Positions 11,227 to 21,070 of a DNA stretch of 64,000 nt are shown one piece after another. A model generated the notes under the pieces. That model saw nothing but the letters and a program-made list of their open reading frames with translations. It made no database searches and was not told the DNA's origin. How positions within the stretch are numbered: the stretch's first letter is position 1; every line of letters starts with the position of its first letter. The stretch is taken from assembly GCF_052857255.1 (NCBI RefSeq), contig NC_135505.1:50507507-50571506 (forward strand), written 5' to 3'. The translations under genes and the position numbers were made by a program. This DNA comes from Amblyomma americanum. Lineage: Eukaryota > Arthropoda > Arachnida > Ixodida > Ixodidae.

Positions 11227-12012
11227 AATAATGGTGTCGGGGCTTACTTTCGAGAATGAGGTTCTGTGCTTAAGGGCAGAAGTTCAGTTCAGATTAAACG
11301 TAAATCAGAGAGCGGTTGGAAGATTGGAACTAGGTGCCCATGGGATAACAACACACAAGGCAGTACAGGCGGATAGGGGCTGGCCATCGTTCGAAGCAGG
11401 GGAAGCTCAGTGTAAAATACTATATAAAAAACACCTAAGAAAATTGGCCGCTAACACGTGGCCGGCCAAGGTATTTAAACACCTATAAATAACGACCGTT
11501 GGCTCACACTGCCGGAAAAGAATTAGGAAGCTAACCAGTAAGTATGCCCTACACGAGGGCGGAAAAAGAAAAAAGAGCTAAACGACAGTTTAAAAACGCG
11601 CAAGGTAAAAATTGGATAAATTCAGTGGAAAAGAAGTATAATATAGGACTATAGTATATCTATACTGGAAAAGGCAGAACAGGAGGGAAGCGTTTTATGA
11701 CAACTCAGGAAGCAGTGCCCTACTCTGAATCTAGGTGAGGGTGTCTTAGAACGCGCAGCTACAAAAAAAAAATTTAACGAAGAAGATGACACGTATGCTA
11801 TGTGTGGTAAATATGTAGAAACAATAGAACACTTCATAAGAAAATGTGATGGTATCCATCCCGATATCGATGAAGCCGCAGCAACTTTTCCTGATGCCCT
11901 AGGGTTTAGAGATAAAAATGAGCATGTAAATAAATCGGCAGTGCAGATTACAAAAAAGCGATTGGAAGATTGGTGGTTCAAAAGGAGAGCGGTGACAATG
12001 TTAAATGTGTAG
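11227..12012 (+). pseudogene. LINE ORF2 C-terminal region, degenerate
   Basis: The plus strand encodes the terminal part of a non-LTR retrotransposon polyprotein in broken frames. First come SGLTFENEVLCLRAEVQFRL, then NQRAVGRLELGAHGITTHKA and GWPSFEAGEAQCKILY (11231-11488). A frame-broken stretch follows, then the zinc-knuckle-like MCGKYVETIEHFIRKC and ALGFRDKNEHVNKSAVQITK with a basic end (11800-12012). The first Cys of the knuckle appears replaced by Tyr. The reverse transcriptase itself is absent, so this is a 5'-truncated insertion of the usual LINE type. A short AT-rich tail and then a tetranucleotide array follow, as often seen at LINE 3' ends. Confidence 0.65.
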
Positions 12013-12156
12013 GAAGACGCATTTGAAGAAAATGGGGAATTTTAATAAATTATAAGAAGTTAAACAAAAATAAAGGAAAAAAAAATCTGAGCATGGTAGC
12101 AACCACCATCACCACATTTCAAAGGGGACACTCCTACCATCCATCCATGCATACAC

Positions 12157-12296
12157 CCGTCCGTCCGTCCGTCCGTCCGTCCGTCCGTCCGTCCGTCCGT
12201 CCGTCCGTCCGTCCGTCCGTCCGTCCGTCCGTCCGTCCATCCATCCATCCATCCATCCATCCATCCATCCATCCATCCATCCATCCATCCATCCAT
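12157..12296. repeat. Compound (CCGT)20(CCAT)15 microsatellite
   Basis: Twenty uninterrupted CCGT units (12157-12236) switch without a break to fifteen CCAT units (12237-12296). Stop-free frames on both strands here (MDGW/TDGR repeats) are artefacts of the array. CCGT becomes CCAT by a single CpG transition, so one half probably derives from the other. Confidence 0.95.
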
Positions 12297-12363
12297 TCAT
12301 TAAGCGGAGAGCAGATGAAGCAAGAGCGATAGTGAAGAGGAGTGAATCGCCCGCAGTGGAAAC

Positions 12364-12675
12364 CTAATCTTTATACGGTGGATAAAGCCCAGCCGGAATT
12401 TTGCATCCAAAGGGATGCGCCTGCAAAACAGGTAATACGCTTGCTTGGCGCCGAACTATCATGTTAAGATTGAGGCTGAGTAACAGGTCTGCCCTGAACA
12501 GTGTCCACGCCAGCGCTCTGTTTAAATGAGCGTGTGCAAACATATCTACGTCATAAAACGTCATGCCGGCAAACTGACGACGTGAGGCCGTCTCCTTAAA
12601 CGAGTGTAGAAGCGTTGGTTGGTGCACGCTGCATGAATCAAGGAGTGGGACGATGAGAGAGGACTGATGTGCGTC
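12364..12675 (-). CDS. Unrecognised open frame abutting the 3' LTR
   Basis: About 104 codons are open on the minus strand from the LTR edge to a stop at 12364-12366, ending AGLYPPYKD. The residue pattern ([35 protein letters not shown]) looks protein-like. The frame continues into the LTR only by chance. No partner fragment is visible on the far side of the retroelement, so there is no proof that an exon was interrupted. I do not recognise it. It could be an exon, an unrecognised element, or noise. Confidence 0.25.
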
Positions 12676-13492
12676 GCGAATTGATAGCGCGTCCCCTACT
12701 TTCCGAAGGGGAACGCTATCACGTGAAGGTTCAAACAAGAGAACAAAACGACGCCCTATTCATAATTTAAAGGAAAGGCGGCCTATAAGAAACGCACTAG
12801 CCAACAAGCAAAACACACAGTCAACAAGCGTCTAACACAACAGAATAAAAAGGAAGTGTTCAACAGGTACTGAGCGTCCCAGGTGAAGCGGGCATGCCTT
12901 GCAGAAAGGGCGAACGCGGGCCGATGTATTGCGACGCGTCGCTGGCGATGCGTCGAATGAAGCGGCGGAATGGAGACACAGTAGTAGGAGCGGCGAGGAA
13001 CGCAGGGAGACGCCGCTGGTCTCTCGTCAACCGCCCGAAGAACTTGGAAGCCGCAAGAAAAACGTAGCCAGCTGCCGCTGACGGCATAAAGAAACGCAGG
13101 AGGCTTAAAGCAGGCTATCCAAAGGTGCCTTTAGGCACCACGGACCCTCAGTCCATCGGCTGCCACCTCCACACTTGCAATGAACGCAGGAGGCTCGCCT
13201 CGGTGACCCAAGGGAGGCCACGGCAGCACGGACTCAACGTGTGACGGCTGCCACTTCCAAGCTTGAATGACACCACCACCGCTGCGCTGTCTCCCTCCAC
13301 ACCTCCGCTTTGTGACACGTCAGCTCTCCGCTCCTCGTGCTCGCCACGCTCTTTGTCGCCGTCGCCTCGGACACACCCTTCACACGCGCACACGCGCAAA
13401 GCTGGGCTGGCACGCGCGGTGCTCTGCTGACCGACGCACAACTGTCGACGCACCGCGTTCCCAAATCCTCCGAGGATCTTTTGTGCACTTCA
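12676..13492 (-). repeat. 3' LTR of the 12.7-19.2 kb element
   Basis: On the minus strand it starts TGAAGTGCACAAAAGATCC at 13492 and ends TATCAATTCGC at 12676. It aligns along its length with the right-hand LTR, with many substitutions and small indels. The TATA-like site of the other LTR is altered here. Confidence 0.85.
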
Positions 13493-13498
13493 CATATG

Positions 13499-13506
13499 CC
13501 CCACTT
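13499..13506 (-). promoter_or_regulatory. Polypurine tract of the LTR element
   Basis: AAGTGGGG on the minus strand lies just upstream of the 3' LTR start (TGAAG), the expected place for plus-strand priming. Six bases (CATATG) separate the two. Confidence 0.5.
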
Positions 13507-13879
13507 CGAAAAGTTATTTCACGCAGAAAAATTCCGTTGGTGCACGCAGCACTTATGTTCATATGGTAAACCGACAAGTTAACGCTGCCGAAGTCACTGA
13601 AGGCACTTTGCACAGTGACACATGGAGGCACATGGAAATGCGCGCACAGAAAATATGGGGGCAAACATTATACATCTAGAAATAGGTAAACTAGAAACCA
13701 TACAAAACCTCATACACAAACTATAAACACGTCTGTACCATAAAGCTGAACATGTTCACACTGAACCACACATAACCGGAGAACAAAAGAAGAAAAATTA
13801 CACACAGACACTACCCCATGCGCTTGCACAAGTAACCATTGCAAACACACCGCATAGTAGCACTGTACATTGAGCGTAA

Positions 13880-14269
13880 CCCTCCGGTAATTTAGAGACG
13901 ACTCATGCAATCGACGCCTGCGTTTTCGGAGCCCGTATGTACTCTACCCGGAAGGCATACTCTTGTAATGTTAGGCTCCAACACAGTACCCTCCTGTTCA
14001 AATGTTTTGGCTTTGTTAAATATTGCAAGGATGGGCGGTCAGTCGTATTTTGAAGAACGTCCCGTACAAGAATATGTGGAATTTCTCAACAACCCAGACT
14101 ATCACCAAACGCTCGCGTTCAATCGCTGAGTGGCGAGGTTCGCGAGGTAACAATTGTCAACTCGCATATGATGCCGGGTGGAGGATTCCATCATGCTCCT
14201 GCAGGAGAACGGCGCCAACGCTGACCTCGGAAGCATCCGTGCGAAGCACGAACTGCTTGCTGAGAATTG
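13880..14269 (-). pseudogene. RNase H domain of the LTR element
   Basis: The domain opens with FVLRTDASEVSVGAVLLQEH and HPASYAS, which carries the first catalytic Asp in TDAS. A frameshift leads to ERERLVIVWVVEKFHIFLYG, and another shift to LQEYAFRVEYIRAP at the end. All three stretches are standard landmarks of gypsy RNase H, in the right order. Their role is removing the RNA template during reverse transcription. The frame changes make the copy non-functional. About 390 bases without recognisable coding separate it from the LTR, so the polyprotein ends here. Confidence 0.8.
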
Positions 14270-15349
14270 GAGCTCTTAATATGGGCCTGGAAGATAACAC
14301 GTTCTTGAGCTCGGCAAAAGCGGCTTGCCGCTGTGGTGTCCACGATACATGGTTGCGTTCATTTTTGCGTGTCAACTCCACGAACGGTTGGACTTTGTCG
14401 GCATAACCAGGGATGAAATCGCGATAGTATCCGGCAAGCCCTAAGAAGGAACGCATTTGCTTGTTTATTTTTGGAAATGGTACGTTTGCAAGCTTTTCCA
14501 CCACCGTTTACAATGGTCGGATGATCCCTTCTCTAAGCTGATGTCCAAGAAGAAAGATGTTAGTGGCTCCAATTTCACTCTCCTGCGGCTTGATCGTGAG
14601 GCCGGCTTCGCGCACCATGCCAAATAGCCGGTTTAAAGTCCAAAGATATTCTTCCTAGGTAGAGGTCGCTACGGGAACATCGTCTATGTAATGAAAGACA
14701 TTGCTCATGCCTTGTGATAGAATGCGCATCAGACGCGTAAAGATAGTCGATGCTGTCTTAATGCCGAAGTGCATATAGACGAACTGGTAGCGACCGGATT
14801 GGGTAGAGAACGGTGCTTTCGGTCTCGAATCTTCCTCCAAGTGTACTTGCCAGTAGCTTTTAGCAAGGTGAAATTTTGAAAAGTGCACCTTGGTTAAAAC
14901 CTCGGTATATATTACATCTGTCCTACGAATCGGCTCTGCATCAGACACAAGAACATCATTGATGCGTCGAAAGTTGATGCCAGTCCTATAGGTATTGTCT
15001 TTATTTCAAACAGAACGAGAGGAGAGTTGTATGGAGATTTGGATCGCTCAATGACCACTAATTTCATCATCTCGTCTATCTCTTTTTCGACTACGTCCTT
15101 CAAGATAAAAGCTAACGAGTATTACGGGCTATTCACGATTTTAGAAGTCGAGAGCCTGAGTTGACACTCCACTAGATTAGTCTTCCCAGGAATCTCGGAA
15201 AAGATATCCGCATAGGCGTCAAGTAAGCTTCGAATCTCTTGCTGTTTGTAGTCATCGAGCTTAGTGGAGATCTGCACGGCCTCAATTCCTTTACAATTGT
15301 CCGTGCTAAGTGTAGGCAGCTGTTCTTCGGAGTCACTTTCTTTGATTAC
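14270..15349 (-). pseudogene. Reverse transcriptase of the LTR element
   Basis: The region begins with LLDAYADIFSEIPGKTNLVE (linker to RT), then LKDVVEKEIDEMMKL and VIERSKSPYNSPLVL (fingers), ATGKYTWRKI and SGRYQFVYMHFGIKTAST (palm), and the catalytic HYIDDVPVATST with YIDD at 14679-14690. The connection MRSFLGLAGYYRDFIPGYAD and WTPQRQAAFAELKNVL follows. All gypsy RT blocks are in order and the YIDD is intact. An in-frame stop follows VATST, another stop precedes the connection, and several frame changes break the rest. It is directly preceded by the integrase C-terminal block, which is the key oddity of this element. Confidence 0.85.
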
Positions 15350-16440
15350 GACGAATAATGACGCCTGCACGGTCTCTTGGGGCGCACGCTCTTCGTAACG
15401 CTCTTCGATGTACAATAGCTTCTTAGTGTGGCCGAAGTCGATCCAATAATCCGCGTCGTTTTTTTTTTGCCAGAAAACACGAATGGACCTTTCCACTGCA
15501 TCAATAGTTTATTGTGGCTACCTGGCAAAAGAGTGAGGGCACAATATTCAACCCTTAACTGCCGCGTCTTGCTGTCCCTGTCATAGTATCTCTTCTGAGA
15601 CTGTTGTCCACGCAAGATATTTTGATGTGCCGCTCTCACAGTTTGCTCGAGATGTTCGCTTAGATTGAGAACTTAACCATATGTCGTCTTCGTGTTTTCT
15701 CCCAGTTCTTCCCTTGTCCAGAGCTCTCTCAGGACTGCGAGCGGTCCTCGCACGTGACGTCTAAATATCAACTCAAATGAAGAAAACACCGGCGTCGCCT
15801 GCGGCACCTTTCAGTATGCGAGCAGAAGCGGTGCGATATAATGATGCCATCTTTTAAGCTGCTCCTGTCTGAGCTTCTGCAGCATCTGCTTGAGTGTGCC
15901 GTTAAATCTTTCCCCATATTATTGCACATCGGATTGTAAGGGGTCGTGCTAAGAGGTTTCCCCGCCAAGAGATCATTGAGCTCTCTCTGGTCATTTCGGA
16001 AGTGAAACATGAGCCCTGGTGACAAAAGATCTCTCTCGCAAAACCTATACGTGAGAACATCTCCACCAAACATTCTGTCACGGTCGCTTAATCTATCTTT
16101 GGTGGAGCGACGGCGTCTGGATACCGCCTGGCAAAATCGACGAGAGGGAGAATATATCTATTCCCTTTCACCGATGTGGACGACAGCGGATCGACAATAT
16201 TGACAGCGACCCAATCAAAGGAAGTGTCGGCAAGAGGCATGCGTCCCAACGGAGCTTTCCCTACTTTGCCTTTCGGTCACATCCTTTGACAGGAGTCGCA
16301 CGACCTGACATACCTCTTAATTTCATCCGGCACTCCCGGCCACTATAATTCTTCCAGAACTCGATCTGTAGTCGTCTTAATGCTGATGCCCCGCCAACGC
16401 GCTAGTGTGGGCAAGCCTTAACACCTTTCATCGGCAAAAC
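15350..16440 (-). pseudogene. Integrase located upstream of RT
   Basis: The minus strand shows the H2C2 finger (two His near 16,400, then CDSCQRM), then PLGRMPLADTSFDWVAVNIV, where the first catalytic Asp is expected but Asn is read. YILPLVDFARRYPDAV follows, then REIFCHQGSCF, where the second Asp is read as His. Next come STTPYNPMCNNMG and a C-terminal block with YYDRDSKTRQL, LLPGSHNKLLMQWKGPF and, after a frame change, YWIDFGHTKKLL. This order (H2C2, DDE core, GPF block) is a full gypsy integrase. Stops occur after VLEEL, after CQRM and inside the core. Both missing Asp residues make it catalytically dead. It lies between protease and RT. Confidence 0.85.
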
Positions 16441-17200
16441 TTGGAAAGCACTACCCGCCAAACCTCTCGGCCAGATGCGGCATGATAGAAGCGATACAGC
16501 AAACCCTTTTCGAGAGAATACGAGTGCGAAGTGCCGTGCTTGCCGTGGAACACCTTTGCTACTTTCACCCAACACGCCTTCAATGACTCTTTGTCTCTTT
16601 GCTCGGTTCTTAGTATTTCCTTGGTGAACTGCATGGGAGCGAGGCTTAAAGCAGAATTTTTCCTCCTTCTTCCAGAAACTTCGTTTCTAGCCAGCAGCAC
16701 TTTTAGGCCCTCACTTTCACCATTTTCACTGGCGACCTCGTCATTCACTATGTCAGGACATAATTTAGCCACGCACTCAAATTTCTTCCAATTAATATAT
16801 CGAAATGACGGCTCACGGGCCCCTGGCATATTTCCAATTATGACATCGTATGATGGTGTCTCCATGCACTTTACGAGGGCCGTGCCAGTGAAATGAGAGG
16901 AACCGATATAGTGTTCTGCCTCGGGAACTTGCAGACTACTGCCATCAACAAGGAACACCGTAGATCTAGAGCCAGTGAGAGCTGAGTCAGGAACTAGGGC
17001 TCTCCGCACCACCATTTAACTGCTCCCCGTGTCCCGTAAAACACGTAGTGGTAGGAGCGGAGCCCACCCTCTAGTACAGGCATTTGTTGGGCGTGTGCAG
17101 GCTTTTTCCGGACAAGTCCGACCACCACTTTACCTTCAACTGGAGCAAGCCTGTCTGCAGCTATAGACACCGTTTCGAGCGCAACACACTGGATGAACAC
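16441..17200 (-). pseudogene. Aspartic protease and linker of the LTR element
   Basis: The protease active site reads LPLRVLRDTGSS, with DTGSS at 17019-17033. A TAA stop follows directly at 17016-17018, and the same frame then continues MVVRRALVPDSALTGSRS for 195 codons. FLVDGSSLQVPEAE and PSYDVIIGNMPGA match the flap and ILG-like second motif of retroviral-type proteases. The C-terminal part (YSLEKGLLYRFYHAASGREV) is the usual lead-in to the H2C2 finger of integrase, not RT, which supports the unusual order. The stop inside the active-site loop is either decay or, less likely, a readthrough site. Confidence 0.8.
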
Positions 17201-17261
17201 AACCGGAAGATTGCTTCTGGTTTTAATGCTTTTTTGAGCAGGAACTTACATCATGCCCTGT

Positions 17262-18319
17262 TTACCGACAATAAACGCAATAAAGCTGCTTTGGCTTAGA
17301 TCGACAGTCGGCAGCCTTGTGTCCCGGTCTGTTACAAGTGAGGAACCTTCCTGATTGTGTATTTGATGGAACACCCTTTTCTCTCGCGACGCTCACCTCG
17401 AAAGGTTCTTTGAACGAAGACAAATTTATTTGCCGCTGGGCCCATAGAAAGTTGTCTGCTGCCTCAGCCATTTTGTCCAGCGTCTTGCACTCTCTTTCTC
17501 AAAGGAAAACCGCCAGACGACTATGACAGTTCCTCATGGACTGTCCGGCCACCACCAAGTCACCTAGATCATTGCACGTTGTGGCCGTTCCCGACATTTC
17601 GACCCATCGATCGAAAAGACTGAGCAAACCTGCTGCGTATTGCTTCCCTGTTTCTTTTTCAAGCGGCTTACTTTCACGAAACCTTTCGCGATAGCCTTGT
17701 GCCGTAAACTGAAAATGTTGCAGTAATGCTAGTTTTGCCTTATCATAATCCATTGAATCTGCTAGGGAGAGTCGACTTAACACACGGAGAGGTTCCCAGT
17801 CAGAGGCATACTGAGTGATGCAGCTCATTTTTCCTTGGGCCAGCTGTGCCCTTCTGCGATACGCTCAAAACGTTTGAGGTATGTATCTAAGTCATCCCTG
17901 CGATCGTCGAAAGGCGGGATCAATTTGTGCGGGCTAACCGCTGCTGAGGGCCCCAGTGCGGGTTCTCGATTACCCCCACCTGCTTCTGCGAGCATTATTT
18001 GGAGCTGCAATATACGCTCTTCAGCATCTGCTAGCGACTTTGCATGCTCGCGTTCGTCTTCTGCTAGCTACTTTGCATGCTCACGATTGGCTTCTGCTAA
18101 CAAGTTTGCATGCTCGCGTTCGGCTTCTGCTAACAACTTTGCATGCTCACGTTTGGCTTGTGCCTTGCGCACCTCAGTCTCTGCTTGCGCCTTGGCATGC
18201 TAACGTTCGGCTGCATGTGCAGCGCTCTCCTTCTCCTCAGCGGCAACCCACGAACGCAGCTCGGTACCTCTGAACCCCATTCGCTCTCCCAACTCGATCA
18301 ACTCCTTTAGTGCTGCCAT
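17262..18319 (-). pseudogene. Gag of the LTR element
   Basis: The start is best placed at ATG 18317-18319, giving MAALKELIELGERMGFRGTE. A charged coiled-coil region with an 11-residue repeat follows (18039-18170). Next come IPPFDDRRDDLDTYLKRFER and the capsid-like SDWEPLRVLSRLSLADSMDY and QGYRERFRESKPLEKETGKQ. The nucleocapsid end reads FLTCNRPGHKAADC, a CCHC knuckle whose first Cys is lost, then LYCVYC. Gag would package element RNA into cytoplasmic particles. Stops at several places (for example after HAAER and after WPKEK) and frame shifts make this copy inactive. Confidence 0.8.
18039..18170 (-). repeat. 33-bp tandem repeat coding a hendecad coiled coil
   Basis: Four units of exactly 33 bases begin at 18039, 18072, 18105 and 18138. 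On the minus strand each codes a variant of EREHAKLLAEA, an 11-residue period typical of coiled coils. One unit carries a stop (AK*LAED). Confidence 0.85.
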
Positions 18320-18363
18320 TGTTTTTTCGACAGACCCACGAAGGAGAAAAAACACGGCTTCGT

Positions 18364-18381
18364 CCTCTCGCGCGGACCCCA
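18364..18381 (-). promoter_or_regulatory. Putative primer-binding site
   Basis: TGGGGTCCGCGCGAGAGG on the minus strand starts six bases after the 5' LTR and begins with TGG, as expected for pairing with a tRNA CCA end. The tRNA was not identified. Confidence 0.5.
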
Positions 18382-18387
18382 ATTTTA

Positions 18388-19233
18388 GCGAATTGGTAGC
18401 GCGTCCCCGACTTGCCGATTGGGAACGCTATCGCGTGCTGGTTCGAACAAGAGAACAACAGAACAAACAGATCAAAGAAAACAAAACGAAGCCGTATTTA
18501 TAATTTCAAAGGAAAGGGGGCCAATAAGCAACGCACACGTCAACAAGACAAACACACACTCAACAAGAGCACAACACTACAGAATAAAAGGAAAGAGTTC
18601 ACGAGGTAAAGAGTGTCCCAGGTGAAGCGGGGATGCCTTGGAGAAAAGGTGAAAGCGGGTCGATGTAGTGCGATGCGTTACTGGCGATGCGTCGAAGGAA
18701 GTGGCGGAAGGGAGCCAGGTGGTAGTAGGAGCGGAGAGGATCGCAGGGAGACGCCGCTTGTCTCCCGTCAACAGCCCGAAGGCCTTGGCAGCTGCAGCAA
18801 AAACGTAGCCAGGTCCCGCCGACGGCGTCATGAAACGCCACAGTCTTAAAGCAGGCTATCCAAAGGTGCCTTTAGGCCACACGGACCTTCAATCGATCGG
18901 CTGCTACCTCCGCGCTTGCAAAGAACGCAAGAGGCTCGGGTCGGTGACCCAAGGAAGGTCACGGTAGCACGGACCCAACGTCCGACGGCCGCCACCTCCA
19001 CGCTTGAATGACACCTCCTCATCTGCGCTGTCTCCCTTCACACCTCCGTTTTCTGACTTGTCAGCTCTCCGCTCCTCGTGCTCGCCACGCTCCCTGTCGC
19101 CGTCGCCTTGCACACACCATTCGCACGCGCACACGCGCAACGCTGGGCTGGCACACGCAGCGTTTCGCTGTCCGACGCACTACCATCGACGCACCGCGTT
19201 CACAAATCCTCTGAGGATCTGTTGTGCGCTTCA
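18388..19233 (-). repeat. 5' LTR of the 12.7-19.2 kb element
   Basis: Begins TGAAGCGCACAACAGATCC at 19233 (minus strand) and ends TACCAATTCGC at 18388. It matches the 3' LTR throughout. A TATAAATA box (18495-18502) could drive minus-strand transcription. Confidence 0.85.
18495..18502 (-). promoter_or_regulatory. TATA box in the 5' LTR
   Basis: TATAAATA on the minus strand, about 107 bases upstream of the LTR end. The equivalent site in the other LTR has decayed to TATGAATA. Confidence 0.4.
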
Positions 19234-19320
19234 AAATTTGACGACAGGGACAGAAGCGATGATGAGCCACGTAGACAGTAGGGAGTGCTGTCCGCTAGCT
19301 CCTGTTTCGTTTAGCGATTG

Positions 19321-21070
19321 TCAAATCAAATCAAATCAAATCAAGTCACATTTGTTTCTGCCTTGAAAAGGTACAGACAACTTAGGCGCAGAAAAAGCTG
19401 TAAGATACAGCTTGACAAAGTCGCAGCCCCCTTTCGCTTGGCAGGGGCTTGACAGCAAAGCTTATAAAACAAAGGCAATTGGTTAACGGAACTACAAAAT
19501 AATGTGAAAGAGCATTAACAATATTGAATTCACATTCACTCTAGACAAACACAAATCGATAGCAAAGAAAAAGAATAAACATGTTCTGCATGTCAACGGA
19601 CATAGCACGCAAAGATTTTTTGACGAACTAAAGAGGTCAAAATTATTATATGCATATATATTTAACAGGGAAGGAAAAGTGAGTTGCAAGCGTTCTCTAC
19701 CTGAATTTATTCGAAGAGCCGGCACTACCAAAGTCTCCGCATACCTTGTCGTGTAGCTGTCTTCTCGGGCATGTATTTCAGCAAGGTTACGTATGAAGTG
19801 TACATTTCTACGTGTTTCAAATTTAAACCGGACACTTGGACTATAATCATACAAGTTGTGAATTTTTACTACACCACTTTCTAAAAAGAGATCTGCGCTT
19901 GGAGAGTCCCAGGTGGCACTGTATATAAGACGAAGGAACTTTTTCTGTAGAATATAGATACGTTGAAAACAGCTATCCGTGGCTTTACCCCACACTAAGT
20001 GGCAGTAGTTTAAATGGGAGCAGAAAAGGAAATTATAGAGGAGTAGCTTTATTTTTCTTGGAATAACATATCTTAGCCGACTTGTTAGTTGAGCCCGTTT
20101 AGTTGAGCCAGCTTCGTTGCTATATGGTCCACATGGTGATCCCAAGTCATTTTGGAAGAGAAAACCACTGCTAGACATTTAAATTGTTCAACCAAATCTA
20201 AACACGGCGAGCTTAATTTAAACTCGATGGAGGAACGAAGCACTTTATTTTTAGGACGAAAAATAACAGCTTGTGTTTTCTTTTTATTTATACGCATACA
20301 TTTGGATTCAGGCCATTTTTTAATTGAATCAAGGTTTCATTGCATTCCTAAACAAGGAGATCAAGATCATTTCCAGTAAGAAATATGCACGTGTCCTCAG
20401 CGCAAATAATATATTCCGCAGCGGAGTTAATGTTACAGATATATCATTTAGATACATAGAAAGAGTAATGGTCCCAATATTCTGCCTTGTAGAACACCAG
20501 AAGTAAAACGTTTTAGTTCAGATTTCATAGCTTGTTTTCTGTGCGATGGACATGATTTTAGAAGCATCTGGATCTGTCCTGGAATGCCATAACACTCTTT
20601 AAGTTTTTTAGGAGTATGCAGTGGTTCACGAGATGAAATGCCTTCGAAAAGTCTACGAAGACACCAATAACGAAGGCCTTCTTTTCAATCTTTGTTAGTA
20701 TATAGTCCTTTCGCTGGAGTAGCGCAAATTTGGTTGATATATTTTTACAAAATCCAAATTGATTTGGCGACAAAACGTTATTTGAAAATAAAATGAGACA
20801 ACGTTGTATGTAGCACTTTTTCAAGAGCCTTCGAAAAGATAGGGAGTATAGATACTGGTATTCCTAAAAATAGTTGCGGTCACCTTTCTGACACAGAATC
20901 ATTATTTTGGCTATTTGCATTTTGTCAGGAAATAACCGGTAGTAAAACATAAATTAAATATATTCGCAAGAACAGTGGCAATAACTGCTACAACATGCTT
21001 CACAGGCCTGATTTGAATGCCATAAATGTCACAGGCATGGCTGTTATTATGGTTCTGTATGACTGATATA
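19321..21070 (-). mobile_element. 5'-truncated LINE (CR1/L2/Jockey-like RT)
   Basis: The minus strand carries reverse transcriptase pieces in order. IQIRPVKHVVAV lies near 21,000, then ISILPIFSKALEKVLHTT-like sequence in a broken frame, FGFCKNISTKFALLQ, and FVDFSKAFHLVNH (first palm Asp). The catalytic box follows but reads CAED instead of YADD near 20,405. Then come MRINKKKTQAVIFRPKNK, LVEQFKCLAVVFSSKMTWD and the thumb and C-terminal YVIPRKIKLLLYNFLFCSHL with YCHLVWG. The final frame at 19492-20178 is 228 codons. The element ends in a (GATTT)n tail at 19321-19345. Frameshifts and the altered catalytic box make it inactive. The endonuclease is missing. Confidence 0.85.

Larger units (their letters stand above)
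12676..19233 (-). mobile_element. Two-LTR Ty3/gypsy-type element with gag-PR-IN-RT-RH order
   Basis: Two related direct repeats of 817 and 846 bases bound about 4.9 kb of retroelement coding sequence on the minus strand. Reading 5' to 3' (right to left) come gag with a coiled coil and zinc knuckle, an aspartic protease DTGSS, an H2C2 integrase with its C-terminal block, a reverse transcriptase with YIDD, and RNase H. Only about 400 bases separate RNase H from the 3' LTR, so there is no room for integrase in the usual place. This order is copia-like but the sequences are gypsy-like, as known for Gmr1-type elements. Many stops and frameshifts, and clear divergence between the LTRs, mark an old, inactive copy. 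No target duplication is evident at the flanks. Confidence 0.85.

Noticed and set aside
12060..12332. Overlapping frames of 63-79 codons (MDGW, TDGR and SVRP repeats) on both strands
   Set aside because: They are by-products of the CCGT/CCAT array, which has no stop in several phases.
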